A stretch of DNA of 64,000 bases from Brassica napus (GCF_020379485.1 NW_026015055.1:28280-92279); one strand, 5' to 3'. Positions 33,511 to 44,700 are shown, numbered from the stretch's first letter. A program made the numbers and translations. The notes: generated from the sequence alone by a model not told the origin.

Positions 33511-33530
33511 TGACAGAAGATAGAGAGCTG
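33511..33530 (-). promoter_or_regulatory. miR156-type target site in the SPL5 3' UTR
   Basis: On the minus strand, 25 bases after the SPL5 stop, CAGCTCTCTATCTTCTGTCA resembles the conserved miR156 target of SPL3/4/5 3' UTRs (GTGCTCTCTCTCTTCTGTCA). By eye it matches 17 of 20 positions, with two differences at the 5' end of the site and one in the middle. The central C-to-A change may weaken slicing. Confidence 0.7.
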
Positions 33531-33554
33531 GTGTGTTGATATTGTTTATTTGAT

Positions 33555-34180
33555 CTATGGTCGTTTGAATGATGTGTTGGCCATAGGAAGTTTCATGTCT
33601 ACGTTGTTTCTTTCTTGAGTCTGGATCAGTTGACCCCTAAACCCTCTCCGGCCTGACCTTTCGCCGAAACTGTCACCAGAAACTTTCCTTCTCCTCTCAT
33701 TGTGTCCAGCTAGGCGCATCCGGCAACTTCTTTTAGCTTCATCAAACTCTGGTAGCTCATGAAACCTGGTCAAACCCAACCCAAGCCCAAAGTATCAAAT
33801 CGAAACACAAACTTCTTCCTAATAAACTTTAGAAAGTAATATTGAAGGGAAGAATGGTACCTGCTGCATTGTTGACAAAAACGATGCTTGGCGCCTGAAA
33901 CAGTTGCAGCAGATGCCTTTGCATGAACTTCACAGACTTTGTGTCTGCGGTAATACTGCTTGGCTTCAGTTAAATTAGCAGTGCACCTATGGACCTGGCA
34001 TAGCCGCGGTGGAACACGGTCTGTGTTAGTATCCCTAGCTCTCTCCGTCACTCTCTTCCTTTTGTCTTCATCTCCTGCATCCTCCTCTTCCCCATCCATG
34101 CTATTCTCCCATTCTTGTTCAGCAAGGTTGGAGATTATAGCCTTGTCTTTCACGTAACTCCAGCGTTGTGATTTCTCCAT
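33555..34180 (-). CDS. SPL5: SQUAMOSA promoter-binding-like transcription factor (SPL5-like)
   Basis: Two exons (34180-33861 and 33765-33555) encode 176 residues. The N-terminus has the acidic stretch [16 protein letters not shown] of Arabidopsis SPL5; the SBP domain spans about residues 70-147 with all eight zinc ligands (CQVHRC, HKVCEVH, CQQCSRFH, KRSC) and the bipartite nuclear signal ending ERRRK. SPL3/4/5 proteins are small SBP factors that promote flowering and phase change downstream of miR156. Two changes stand out: [14 protein letters not shown] has Met where Arg is normal, and the family end FKRPQIR is cut to FKRP by a CAG-to-TAG stop. CQVHRC has His where Asp is usual. All splice sites are canonical; the gene is probably functional. 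Confidence 0.9.
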
Positions 34181-34371
34181 TTCTGGTTAAGCTTTTAAGT
34201 TGTAGCCTTGAGAAGATGGTGGTGGAACTATGGTTAAGACTAAGCAATGTTGATGATGGATGGGGTTGGGGTTTGGAGTGAATGTGTTGTGTTCTGAAGT
34301 GTTTAAAAAGGGGAAGAAAAGTCGGGAGATGGACGGTGGACCACTGTGTCCTTGTATACTTTTCTGGAATA

Positions 34372-34560
34372 TAAAGGTTCTTAAGATAGAGTTTTTAGCG
34401 GAATATAAAAACCTGACTTTTAACTTTTAACTAAAAAAGCTAAGAACCGGCTCTTAAATAAGAGTTTTAAGAGACAATTCTTAGTTTTTTTAGTTAAAAG
34501 TTAAGAAACGTATTTTTATATTCCGCTAAAAACTTCACTTTAAGAACCTTCCAATAATCA
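34372..34560. mobile_element. Foldback MITE in the SPL5 promoter
   Basis: AAGGTTCTTAAGATAGAGTT and the following TTTTAGCGGAATATAAAAA are mirrored by TTTTTATATTCCGCTAAAAA and CTTTAAGAACCTT; arms of about 75 bp enclose a short AGAACCGG-containing loop. It lies about 190-380 bp upstream of the SPL5 start codon. Target duplication not resolved; the right outer flank (CCAATAATCATGCTC) resembles Harbinger-like MITE ends. Confidence 0.72.
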
Positions 34561-34994
34561 TGCTCTAAGTACTTGATTACGTGATGTGGTCATCTATTGT
34601 TTTAGACTTTGGACCCATCTAGACAAGGCATTCCAGGTTAGCTTAGGATTAGAGGGAATGTTATTATGTTGAGTTTAAAATTCTATATCTTTTTATTATA
34701 TGCTTGTTTTGTATTTGGTTTTAACTTGCCTTGTTTGTGGTATTTGGTGTTGGCAGCATGAATATTGTCTGTTCTGGACCATGGCATATGAATGAACACG
34801 TTTAGAAGATGCTTGCAAACACTTTTTTTTTTCTTTCGGGCGTAAACATTTACCTATAAAAGATTATATTTTGTGGGAATTCAAAATTACATATTAAAAA
34901 AATGGAAAATAAACAATTGAGGTCGCTTTAGATGGAGGGTCAACACTTGTTGGATAGAGAGTTCGTGATGTTTTAAGGTTTAAAATTTAGCTTT

Positions 34995-35190
34995 TTTTTT
35001 TTTTCCGCTCGGGGAATAAACCCAATACGGCGAACGGCGAACCTTGGTTCGAACTCCGCTGGCCACACGGATATGGGTTATTGCTTTCGGTTCATTTGAA
35101 TGCCCAGGAGAGAGTCTATCCGTGGACTGTACCTCCACCCGGAGGTTAGGTCTGTGTCTTTAATAGCTTTTATTTTCAAAAAAAAAAGAT
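34995..35190 (+). mobile_element. Putative SINE
   Basis: A short unit between a T-run (about 34991-35004) and an A-run (about 35178-35187) contains GGTTCGAACTCC, which fits the RNA polymerase III B-box (GGTTCGANNCC) near 35047. A clear A-box and target duplication were not found, so a fragment of another repeat is possible. Confidence 0.35.
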
Positions 35191-36260
35191 ATTTTCTTCG
35201 CAGTCCTTTTTCTGTTTGTTTTAAATTTGATTTGTTTTGCTTTGATAGGAGAAGAAGAGACTCCTCGGCATATTACATTGATCATTAGTCTTTACGATCA
35301 CTGAAACAAGTAAACAATCTTTCAGTTTGGACCAGCTAAAGAATCATAACCTGAAACAAGCATGAGCGTTTCTCTCTCTAAGATGCAATCATCACCACTT
35401 CTGTTTACTCTTCTACTCTTTTTATTTTCCAACTATATGGACATGTTTCTTTGTGGAAATAAAAGTTGATACATTACAGCAGTGTACCTAAGAGAAATAG
35501 GTAGAAGTAGTGTGTAGTGAAAGAGACGGGGCATAAAAGGTTTCACATGCCAAACTGTACTCATGTCTTGAATTTATCATCAATGACTTTAAGCTTTTCA
35601 GAGTTTGCAGAGCTGCACTTGTTTGTACACAAAGATGTTGTCTTTTTTTTTTCCACATCTCCCTTTGATTCTCTCCTTCATCTCCAGTTTTTGGCCCTGC
35701 TTAAAATAAATAAAATGTTTTAGCACACCAAAAAGAATGTGTTTATAGGTGAACATATGACTTTTGGCTTTGGTTTTGTAAGCTGTTGTGTGAGCGACAC
35801 AGCGAGAAGAGATTCTTTAAAAATCTTTGTGAAGAACAAAGTGAAAAAGGGTAGAGTATTATGATAAGTTAATGCTCGTCTCTGTCTGGTCGGTACCAGT
35901 TTCAAAGTCTTTGCCCTACAAATAAAGATAGTACCTAAAATCGAATCTAGATGCTATTATATTAATCTAGGAAGTGGAGAATAATATATAGTCAAAGAGT
36001 CATACTTCCTTCTCAGTCATGGCGAATGTCTCTAGTGTCGCATTTTTGTCACTTTCAACGTTAGAAAACAAAAGGCGAGTAAATATCAGAGATGCCTCAC
36101 TTCGTTTTCGGCTCCACTTGTCTCCTACATAGCAAAGAGAATTAGTTCTGTTTATTTGTCGCAGATGCCAGAAGATAGATATGATCCAGCTGTTTTCAGA
36201 CCCAAACTGATGCAGCACACGAAGAGTCTCCGTCACTTATGGATCGCATGGGCTAATATT
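35190..36260. other. Intergenic DNA, no gene seen
   Basis: Short open frames are present on both strands but none has recognisable similarity. A conserved-looking GC-moderate patch at 36000-36240 could be an old gene fragment, but I could not identify it. Confidence 0.4.
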
Positions 36261-36344
36261 ATTATGGGCTTTGTTATCCTTACGTATGTGGCTAACAGCT
36301 GATAAGCGACGGGTGGGGGTGTTTTACGCGTGTGGGAAAAAAAT

Positions 36345-36510
36345 GTCATATACTCCCAAGCCTTCGAATCTCCGTACTATGTTTGACATACGGAGTCAAG
36401 TTCGTGACCCGCATATACATAAACAATTGAAATATGATTTGATTCAAAATATTTGGAACAAGTTTGGTAACGATGGAGATGTTTCATTATTGTATGTTTA
36501 CATTTAGTCA
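36345..36510 (+). pseudogene. PIF/Harbinger transposase C-terminal fragment
   Basis: The translated piece SQVRDPHIHKQLKYDLIQNI, followed by WNKFGND, resembles the C-terminal tail of plant PIF/Harbinger nucleases (pattern RD..IH..L..DLI..IW...G). The DDE core is absent. It is a relic, and the similarity is short. Confidence 0.45.
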
Positions 36511-36984
36511 TTTAATAAATAAAAATTTTAAATTTAAATGTTTTACAAATTTATTAATTTTTTTTTCTAAAGATTCCACAACGGATAACACCATTAGAAC
36601 AACATTTGTGATTAGAGTCTTTAACTATTCAAAAAAAAATTAATTAATTATCTAATGTTAAGGACTCCAGTAGTGGTGGGTAACACCATTTGGAGGTGCT
36701 CTTAAATGTTGTTTAGTTATTTATCGTGAAGCTTGTGTTCAGATTAGGGTTTTCATTATATTTCTTATTTAAAGCTTTGCTAGCCTATGTTGTTGTGAGC
36801 TTTTGACGGTTAATAAAAATACTGAGAAATAGTTATTTCTTTTACCTTGTTTTCGGGTAGAGCTTCGACTATCAAACACTTCAGACATTTGTCAGTTGAC
36901 ATACGCTATCGTATCTTTGTTTGCATGCATGCACCTCAGATTCTTATTATCCTTTCACTAATATACAGAGCAGATTATGTGTTT

Positions 36985-37316
36985 ATGTTTGTATATATTA
37001 CATGCGATTTTTGAAGATATGTACAAAAGCAAACTCCGCTTGTATACTCTGTAATGCAGCCGTGGAAACTCGGGATCATCTCTATTTTCAATGCCCATAT
37101 ACTCAGGTGAAGTTTGGAAAGGCCTAACTGAGAAGCTCCTTGCTATTTTTCACTCAAGGGAGAATGGGCTACAAATACAATTCTGCAATTACTGGTCGAC
37201 AATCATCAAGACATGGTTCAGCTCTTCCTCATTCAATATACTTTTCAGATTACGGTATATTCGATTTGGCGAGAACGTAACTGACGGCGGCATGGTGAGG
37301 ATCATCAGATGGTGAC
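36985..37316 (+). pseudogene. LINE 3' fragment with zf-RVT motif
   Basis: CILCNAAVETRDHLYFQCPY and SGEVWKGL match the zinc-binding zf-RVT region of plant non-LTR retrotransposons, where CxxC...HxxxxC is typical. Downstream, in another frame, TVYSIWRERN is the conserved motif before the RNase H domain. At least two frame changes are needed to read it. It overlaps no host gene and ends close to the 3' end of the LEA-like gene. Confidence 0.75.
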
Positions 37317-37414
37317 TCATTTGCAAGGCTATATTGACAAGTGTTCAGAAATATTTACAATTGTAGTGTCATCCATCGTTGCAAATGCTCCGCTTGTATA
37401 CTCTGTCGTTGTCG

Positions 37415-37870
37415 TCATCGTCCCCCACTATTGCTTCGCTGATGTTTTGACCCGTTTCCTTTCGCCGCTTTCCAGGCGCCATCCATCGCATTCTTCATGT
37501 TATCTCCGGCGTTCAAGGCTGCATCCGTCGCTTTCTTCACTCCTTCTTTTGCCTTGTCTGGCACGTAACTGTTTGTAGACCTATCGTCGTTTGTAATGTT
37601 CGTTGAACCTTGCTCGTTGTGACGGTCTCTCATGCTCTATAAATAATTAATCTCCAACTGATTAGCTTAAACACAAATTGAAGATATAACGAGAAAGAAA
37701 AAATGAAACCTTCTTAGATAACATTATTTTACAAGTATAACTATTAATCATAAAAATTCAAAATGTTAACTAAAATGAAATATTAATGGACATACCTCAA
37801 TTTGCCTAAAAGCAGTGAATAAGCGGGGTGGTAGCTTGTCGGAGGACATAACCGGAGACATCTCCGCCAT
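37415..37870 (-). CDS. Small LEA-like hydrophilic protein, two exons
   Basis: Exon 1 (37870-37796, MAEMSPVMSSDKLPPRLFTA start) joins exon 2 (37636-37415) in phase 0 at GT-AG sites, giving 98 residues. The second half has 11-mer-like amphipathic repeats typical of late embryogenesis abundant proteins (KAKEGVKKATDAALNAGDNM, KNAMDGAWKAAKGN). Such proteins protect membranes and proteins during drying; the exact subfamily was not determined. Position between SPL5 and the HADH fragment fits a small gene in the same place in Arabidopsis, from memory. No lesion seen. Confidence 0.65.
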
Positions 37871-37879
37871 AAGTTTTTG

Positions 37880-38430
37880 AAATGGTCACCGTCGCTACTC
37901 TCTTCACTGAAAACCTAATCGACATAGTTACTTTTCTTGTTATTTTTTTTGGTGTACTTGATATATTTGCTTTCCCACATTATCTCAGCTGCTTATGGAT
38001 TACGTAGCGAAGATCCAAAGCTTGCGGAAGTCAGTGAAACGGTGGATGGCCCGGCTGGGCCAACCACACGTGGAAAGTTTACGACACGTTTACTATTTGA
38101 TGTGTAGCGTTTCGACACGTCCTCAAAATGGTATCTACTAAGAACATCATTATCCTAGAAACCCCTTAAGGATCTCTCTTAATTAATTTTTAATACTATT
38201 TAAGTTGTAAATTTGGTCAAGAGACTTAGTTAAGAACTTTCAACTTTTATGTCCTCCATTGCAAGTATCTTATTTAAAGGTTTTAAAAAAAAATTATTAA
38301 ACATTTTTTATAGAAATTTTTTTTTATTAAATAAAACATAGTCTGCCTGGTAAATATATATAATCCATAACAGAGTAATGAAGCAAAACAAAAGAGTTTA
38401 CATTCCTAGGTGATCAAACTCATGAAGTGT
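37880..38430. other. Intergenic DNA, no gene seen
   Basis: AT-rich, with a short stretch (about 38140-38300) of AAGGATCTCTTAA/TTAAGAAC-like words typical of a MITE remnant. No bounded element resolved. Confidence 0.4.
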
Positions 38431-38439
38431 TTTGGGTTT

Positions 38440-38582
38440 TGAGAATGTCTTACGGTTCGAGTTATGGCACCAAAGATTCCATCAAAGAATGCAGGCCAGC
38501 CACAACCTGCTTTAAACTTTGTGGTTGATTTGTAAAGAGGCGTTTTGCAACCTGCACAGCCGTAGATTCCTTATCTGCAAAT
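38440..38582 (-). pseudogene. Methionine sulfoxide reductase B exon fragment
   Basis: On the minus strand [20 protein letters not shown] and [17 protein letters not shown] reproduce the central MSRB exon, including a CxxC zinc motif half and the GCGWPAFF signature. Only this exon is present, without the catalytic Cys exon. It is a truncated copy, perhaps captured by a mobile element together with the next fragment. Confidence 0.8.
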
Positions 38583-38689
38583 TATGATAAGCAAAAACTC
38601 AAAGCAGAGAGAAAGAGGCTACTTCTTCAACTAGAGGACAAGTCTTTTGAGTCACTCTGCTTTCTTTTGGTGGCTGCACCAAATTAAGC

Positions 38690-39026
38690 TTCAACGCTTA
38701 CAAGCTCATACTCGACGAGGGAAAGATTGTTGGTCACTATCTTGCCTTCTTTCATCAAATCCACTGATCCCAAAATAAATCATAACAAACAATCAGAAAT
38801 CTATGAATGTGAGTACATATGTAATGTATTCCGACCTTGATCGTTTCTTGCGGTGAAGATAATGATTCCAATCTCATCACCAACTGGGACGACCACCTCC
38901 TCCTCTCTGCATCACCATCTTCGTGCTGATGACTTTCACGTTAAGTGAGAGACCATTGGTTCCTGGTCTCAGCTCACTGACCTTGGTGAACACTGGCTTC
39001 CTCAACGCAGGTGATTCCTCAGCCAT
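38690..39026 (-). pseudogene. OB-fold nucleic-acid-binding protein copy, internally deleted
   Basis: From ATG 39026 on the minus strand: MAEESPALRKPVFTKVSELR, then RPGTNGLSLNVKVISTKMVM, then, after a frame break, GDEIGIIIFTARNDQ, and near 38720 NNLSLVEYELVSVEA. This is the plant OB-fold family related to SOSS-B/Ssb (At2g33845 type in Arabidopsis, from memory). The exon joining the last two pieces is missing and a stop follows RPSW. It is a pseudogene, same orientation as the MSRB piece. Confidence 0.8.
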
Positions 39027-39039
39027 TTTCTACTACACA

Positions 39040-39480
39040 CTCAAAAAGAAGTAAACTTTCTTAGATCAGCACTAAGAATAACTCAATTCGCAAGCAAAAA
39101 ACATAAACTTTGAATCTGAGGATCAGACCATCAACACAAATGTGATCAGACAAAAGCCATCGAAATCGAAACAGCTTAACAAGTTGAATTACTGCGATAA
39201 AGATAAAGTCTTTAACCCACAAACATCAATTAAAACGAAAAGTATGATTCTTAAAACATCAAAATTGGCACAAGAGTGATGATCGAAGCTATTGAGATTA
39301 AAACCAAGCTTGTTGATGTTTTTTTTTTTAAGCTTGTCCATGTTATTAGGCCGTTCAAAATGTTTCCAATTGAAACTAGTTGGGTTATTAGAGGTCAGGC
39401 CCACCTTGGGCAGAAAATCTGGCAAATGAACCAGGTTCCTCGTGCCAATGCATTGATTAAATGAAGCTTTCCACACTCTT
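39040..39480. other. Region without gene between captured fragments and the HADH remnant
   Basis: The first part reads like leader/UTR of the OB-fold copy. Around 39360-39475 a gene-like stretch precedes the HADH exon, but no clear protein match was seen. Confidence 0.35.
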
Positions 39481-39487
39481 TACACAG

Positions 39488-39580
39488 GGTGGCTACTAAG
39501 GAAGACATTGACGATGGAATGAAACACAGCACGAACCATCCGATGGGTCCTCTGGAGTTAGCTGACTTGATCGAAGAGGT
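39488..39580 (+). pseudogene. 3-hydroxyacyl-CoA dehydrogenase exon fragment
   Basis: VATKEDIDDGMKHSTNHPMG followed by PLELADLI matches the C-terminal domain of 3-hydroxyacyl/3-hydroxybutyryl-CoA dehydrogenases, including the NHPMGP signature; a normal donor (GAG/GTAAAT) follows. The rest of the gene (NAD-binding domain) is absent. In Arabidopsis a gene of this family (At3g15290, from memory) sits next to the VQ19 gene, so this is the remnant of the syntenic gene. Confidence 0.78.
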
Positions 39581-39589
39581 AAATGCTGT

Positions 39590-40400
39590 ATATGCTTTAT
39601 TCTTTGTTCCTTTTGTTTCTTGGTAGATATGAAATATGATGAAAATCATCACATGATAACTTATATATAAGTTTGATTTTACTAGTCAAATAGCTAAAGA
39701 CAATCTCTGTTGACAAAACAAAATAGCAAAAGACAAATCATTATTATTATTTTTTTCAAAAGACAAATCATTTGCACACTACTATTAGTTCATTTACTAT
39801 CTTAATCCAAACTTCAATCTTCTAAAAGATTTGACATAGGGAGCTAAAAGGGAATAGTCAATTATTACTCATTCCTTAAAAAATATACTATTTATGAAAA
39901 ATTTACGCTGCGTTTGATTTCTTGTCATTTTTTGAATTTTAAAGAAGTATAGAAGAAAAACATTTCTTATCAAAATTGATATGAAACAAAATGAATAAAT
40001 ATTCATTTTCATTTTTTTTTATTTTGTTCCTATTTATTTATATTTATATTTTAATGGTCACCGGTTAGAGCCTTAATAATACAATGCTCTTGAAATTGTA
40101 ATTCTGATATTTTTTCCTTTTATTATAATTTTTTGTGTAATTTTAAATTGTAGGTTGGTTTTTAACCTTTTTTATATATATAACTGGCGAGCATCTTCTT
40201 ATCTTTGACTTCTCTCATATTCTTCATTTTTTATTTTTTTTTTGCTTAAATATTCTTCATTTGTTGATACTATAAATTTTGATTTGACACATTCTTGGTA
40301 ACACAGTAAAACGAAGCGAGAGGATTAAAAAAGCGGAGCAGGATAAGAAAAAAACGAAAATTACAGTGGCAGTAAAACTTATTAACATTCTCTCTCGTCT
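39590..40400. other. Intergenic DNA, 3' of the VQ gene
   Basis: AT-rich; no gene, no bounded transposon. The last part probably holds the 3' UTR of the minus-strand VQ gene. Confidence 0.45.
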
Positions 40401-40413
40401 CTCCTCAAGTAGA

Positions 40414-41082
40414 TTAATTCTGCGGCGACGCCGATACTCTTGGAGAAGTCACCGGAAACAACGGCAGAAGCTGCGGCTCCGATTCTCTCGGAGACCGATG
40501 CAAGTAATACCCTTTTTCGGATATCGCTCTCTCTTCCTCCGACAATGGCGACATCCTGTCAAAAGTGTCGCTGTCGTTTCCGTCGCCGCCGTGTTTCAGC
40601 GGCGTCACGGGACTGTTCAGTGCCAGCTTCGGGAAATCAAGACAGCTAGGCGACAGAATCTCCTGGTTTCTCGGAGAGAATCTCGGGCTTCCGGCACCGT
40701 TTCCGCCGCCGATCATGAGCGTATTGATCATGAGGCTGTTCTTGAGACTGTTGTTGTTACATCTCCTCTCGTAGAGTTTGTTTCCTGAATGTTTCTTCGG
40801 CTGTGTTGTTTTGATCGGTGGAATCACGAAGTTACCTTTGCCGGAAGGAGTCGTCGGAGGACGCGGCGAGTCTGGGGATCTCGGAGAGAAGTTTCCGGTT
40901 AGCATCTGGACGACTTGTTTGAAAGAGGAAGTGTCTGCTTGGACAAAAGTTGTCGGGTAATGATCAGATCTGGTTATGATGTGTTGATGATGTAAAGATC
41001 CATTGACAATGGAAGAGGAAGCTGATAAAGAAGTAGTGGAAGATGGGTTTCTTGAATCTTCTCGTTTTGTTGCTATCTCCAT
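40414..41082 (-). CDS. VQ19: VQ-motif protein (VQ19-like)
   Basis: A single-exon gene of 222 residues, typical for VQ proteins. The VQ motif FKQVVQMLTG lies at residues 54-63; VQ proteins bind WRKY transcription factors in the nucleus and tune defence and development. The C-terminal half carries many SP/TP sites (SPRSPDSPRPPTTPS, SPVTP, SPRES), as in the MAPK-phosphorylated MVQ group, and a nuclear-targeting basic stretch (KKHSGNKLYERR). The length and place at the end of the SPL5-HADH block agree with Arabidopsis VQ19 (At3g15300), recalled from memory. The frame is open and ends normally, so the gene looks intact. Confidence 0.85.
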   Translation of the reverse strand: MEIATKREDSRNPSSTTSLSASSSIVNGSLHHQHIITRSDHYPTTFVQADTSSFKQVVQMLTGNFSPRSPDSPRPPTTPSGKGNFVIPPIKTTQPKKHSGNKLYERRCNNNSLKNSLMINTLMIGGGNGAGSPRFSPRNQEILSPSCLDFPKLALNSPVTPLKHGGDGNDSDTFDRMSPLSEEERAISEKGYYLHRSPRESEPQLLPLFPVTSPRVSASPQN

Positions 41083-41433
41083 TGATGTTTACCCTAATGA
41101 AAACTCTAATGTTTTTTTCTGTGTGAGTTTGAGTGAAAGAGAAGAGGATGAAATTAAATGGATGTCTCCTCTTGAGGTTTTGGGATTATAAAAGAAGTTG
41201 GATTGGTTAATTTATTTAATTTGGAATCTTTCTTTATGGGAAGTTTTCTATTGAAATAAAATATATAAACAAATTAAAGTTGACACGAAGATTTGTACCC
41301 AGGGAATCAAAAGATGTTTTTATTAGGCAATTTTTAAGTTCTTACTTTGAATTTGTCTGCCATATTGAATAAAGAAATTGCAATTTAAAAGTAAGAAGTG
41401 AATTTTGTCTTTATTAGGCTTTGTTAATATTGA
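41083..41433. other. VQ gene promoter region up to CACTA-2
   Basis: The CACTA-2 element begins 351 bp upstream of the VQ start codon. No TATA box is certain; the most plausible minus-strand candidate lies in the 41180-41270 AT-rich stretch. Confidence 0.4.
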
Positions 41434-41693
41434 CACTACAAGAAAACAGCGGTATTCTGACGGACATTTCGACGGAAAATGAAATCCTCGGAATATACCG
41501 AGGAATTTCCGAGGAAATTCCGAGGAAACACAAAATTGGGGTTCCTCGGAAAAAACCGATGAATTCCGAGGAAATATTATAGCCGTTGGAGAGCCGTTGG
41601 GGGATTTTACAAAATTCCGAGGAAATTCCGACAAACTAGCCTTTTCCGTCGGAATTCCGTCGGAATTTCCTCGGTATGTCGGCAGGATTTAAT

Positions 41694-41702
41694 CTATATA
41701 TA
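41694..41702 (+). promoter_or_regulatory. TATA box of CACTA-2 transposase
   Basis: CTATATATAC about 90 bp upstream of the ATG at 41786; the sister copy has TATATAAA at the matching place (56226-56233). Confidence 0.6.
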
Positions 41703-41785
41703 CAAGCACTCTTCTTCCTCTTCATTCACTCCATATCTTCATCCTCCCTCTTACTCTATTTACACACGAATTTAATTCATAAAAA

Positions 41786-44700
41786 ATGTCTTCTTCAAAT
41801 TATTTTCGTTCTTGGATCGATCGACCTCATTTGGATCCGAACACGAGATTGCTTACGGAAGAATACCAACGAGGTATAACCGAATTCATGGGGTTAGTTC
41901 ACCGACAACCGGAAGCAAAAACAGGTAAGTTAAGATGTCCTTGCTCTAATTGTAAAAATAGAAAGGTTATTAAAGAGTGGGATGTTTGGACTCATCTATA
42001 TTTGAGTGGGTTTACACGAAGTTACAAAATTTGGTATCATCATGGGGAAACTGATTATGAACATGGTAGTACTAGCGAACCTCAGCCAGCGGTTAGATTA
42101 GAAGAACCAATTAGAACGGATGTAGATTATGGTGTAGGTACTGAGCAGATGGTAAATGATCATTTTAGAGGGGAAGATTTACCCAATGCAGAAGCTAGGA
42201 GATTTTATGATATGTTGGATGCTGGAAAGCAACCATTGTACGAAGGTTGCAGAGATGGTCATTCAGCTTTATCATCTGCTACAAGATTGATGGGCATTAA
42301 AACAGATTATAATTTGGCTGAAGACTGTGTGGATGCGATTGCTGATTTTGTAAAAGGTATTCTACCCGAGGATAATGTAGCTCCTGGTTCATACTACGAG
42401 GTTCAGAAACTCGTAGCTGGTCTTGGTTTATCGTATCAGGTAATAGATGTATGCAGCGACAACTGCATGATTTATTGGAGGGCGGATGAACAGCGGGTTA
42501 CATGCAAATTTTGTGGAAAGCCTCGTTATAAAGATACGAGTGGAAGAGTTCCAGTGCCATATAAAAGGATGTGGTATTTACCTTTGACGGAAAGGTTGCA
42601 GAGGTTGTATCTGTCTGAACGCACAGCGCAACCAATGAGATGGCATGCGGAGCACTCAACAGATGGTGAGATCAGACATCCTTCAGATGCAAAAGCGTGG
42701 AAGCATTTCCAATCAAAGTATCCCGACTTTGCGTATGAGAGAAGAAATGTCTACCTTGGATTATGTACTGATGGTTTCAGTCCGTTTGGCAAGAGTGGAA
42801 GACAGTATTCTCTATGGCCCGTCATTCTTACACCATACAACCTCCCCCCAAACTTGTGCTTGCGACGAGAGTTTTTGTTTCTCTCGATTCTCGTTCCCGG
42901 ACCAGAGCATCCTAAGAGATCACTTGATGTGTTTCTTCAGCCACTAATATATGAGTTGCAACAACTATGGGCTCAAGGTGCTGAAACATACGATGTTTCG
43001 TGTAAAGAAAACTTTCAAATGCGGGCAGTACTAATGTGGACAATAAGTGATTTTCCAGCATATGGTATGTTGTCTGGATGGACAACGCATGGAAGGCTAT
43101 CATGTCCATATTGTCAAGATAACACTGATGCTTTCCAACTAAAACACGGAAGGAAAACGTGTTGGTTTGACTGTCACAGGAGATTCCTACCACCTGATCA
43201 TCCATATCGTAGGAGTAGGAATTTGTTTACGAAGAACAAGAGGGTGTTTGACAGTCCACCTCCGGAAATTTGTGGGAAAGATTTGAAGATACAACTAAGA
43301 GATTTTGGTGCAGAAAGGACGCCAGAAGTCGGTGGACATGAGCGTTTTCCGGTAGATGCTGTTGGAGAACTACATAACTGGCACAAAAAAAGTATTTTCT
43401 GGGATCTGCCATACTGGGAGGATCATCTGCTAAGGCATAATTTAGATGTCATGCATATTGAGAAGAACTTTTTTGACAATCTCATGAACACGATCCTTAA
43501 TGTTCAAGGTAAAACAAAGGATAATTTGAAGTCAAGACTGGATTTAGTCGATATATGTGCTCGTTCAGAACTTCATGTTGATGAAAATGGTAGGGCTCCT
43601 TTTCCCATATACCGACTTGATGCAGCGGGAAAAGATGCGTTCTTTGATTGGATTTCAAACGATGTGGAATTTCCAGACGGTTACGCATCAAATTTGCGTA
43701 ACTGTATCGACAGAAAGGAAGGAAAGTTTACTGGCTTGAAAAGCCACGATTGCCATGTAATGATGCAGCGCCTCCTTCCGTTCGCCTTCAAGGAACTATT
43801 ACCACGAAATGTTCATGAAGCAATTGCAGGGATAAGTGGTTTCTTCCGCGATTTATGCACGAGATCAGTGACTCTTGAAGGTATTGAAAATTTGAAGACT
43901 AACATAGCCGTGATTCAGTGCAACCTTGAGAAGATATTTCCTCCCTCATTTTTTGATGTTATGGAGCATCTTGTTATTCACCTGGCAAGAGAATTGGAAC
44001 TTGGTGGTCCTGTGCAGTATAGATGGATGTATCTGTATGAGCGGTATATGTTCCATTTGAAGAAGATGGTGAAAAATTTAAGTAGGGTGGAAGGTTCTAT
44101 AGTCGCACAGATGATCAATGAAGAAACTTCAAACTTTGCCGAGTACTACTTTCCAGCAGAAGTTCAGACCAAAAACAGAAGACCTGCTCGGCATGATGAT
44201 AGAGGCGAACGGGCAACATATCATGTTACGGTTCCAGACATTTTCACAGATGTTGGACGACTTAGCGGAAAACCAAAGGACCGTCGACTTACTGAGCAGG
44301 AGCGCAGTCATTTGCAAACATATTTGCTCACCAACTGCGAAGACGTTCTTCAATATGAGAGGTAAATAAATGAGCTTACAAATTTTTATTTTAACAAGTT
44401 GAAATTTAAATCTTAATTAATTACATTATTGTCATCATATACAGGATTTTCATGGCAGAAAAGCGGTTCGAGTATAGATACGCCACAGAGGACGAACTAG
44501 AAGAAATGAAGCAGAGAGAATTTAGTGGATGGATGTTTACTTATGTGAGTGCTTTAAACAAATTAAAATATATTTTATCACATATTTATACTAATTCACA
44601 TTTATTGATATAATATATATATATGTGCTATTAATAGGTGTCTGCTGGTTTGGCCAGAGGTGAAACATTTGACGATTGGATACGTGAGATGGTCGTTGGA

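Noticed and set aside
40366..40788. 140-residue plus-strand frame
   Set aside because: It lies opposite the VQ-motif gene and has no family match; shadow of the minus-strand coding region.
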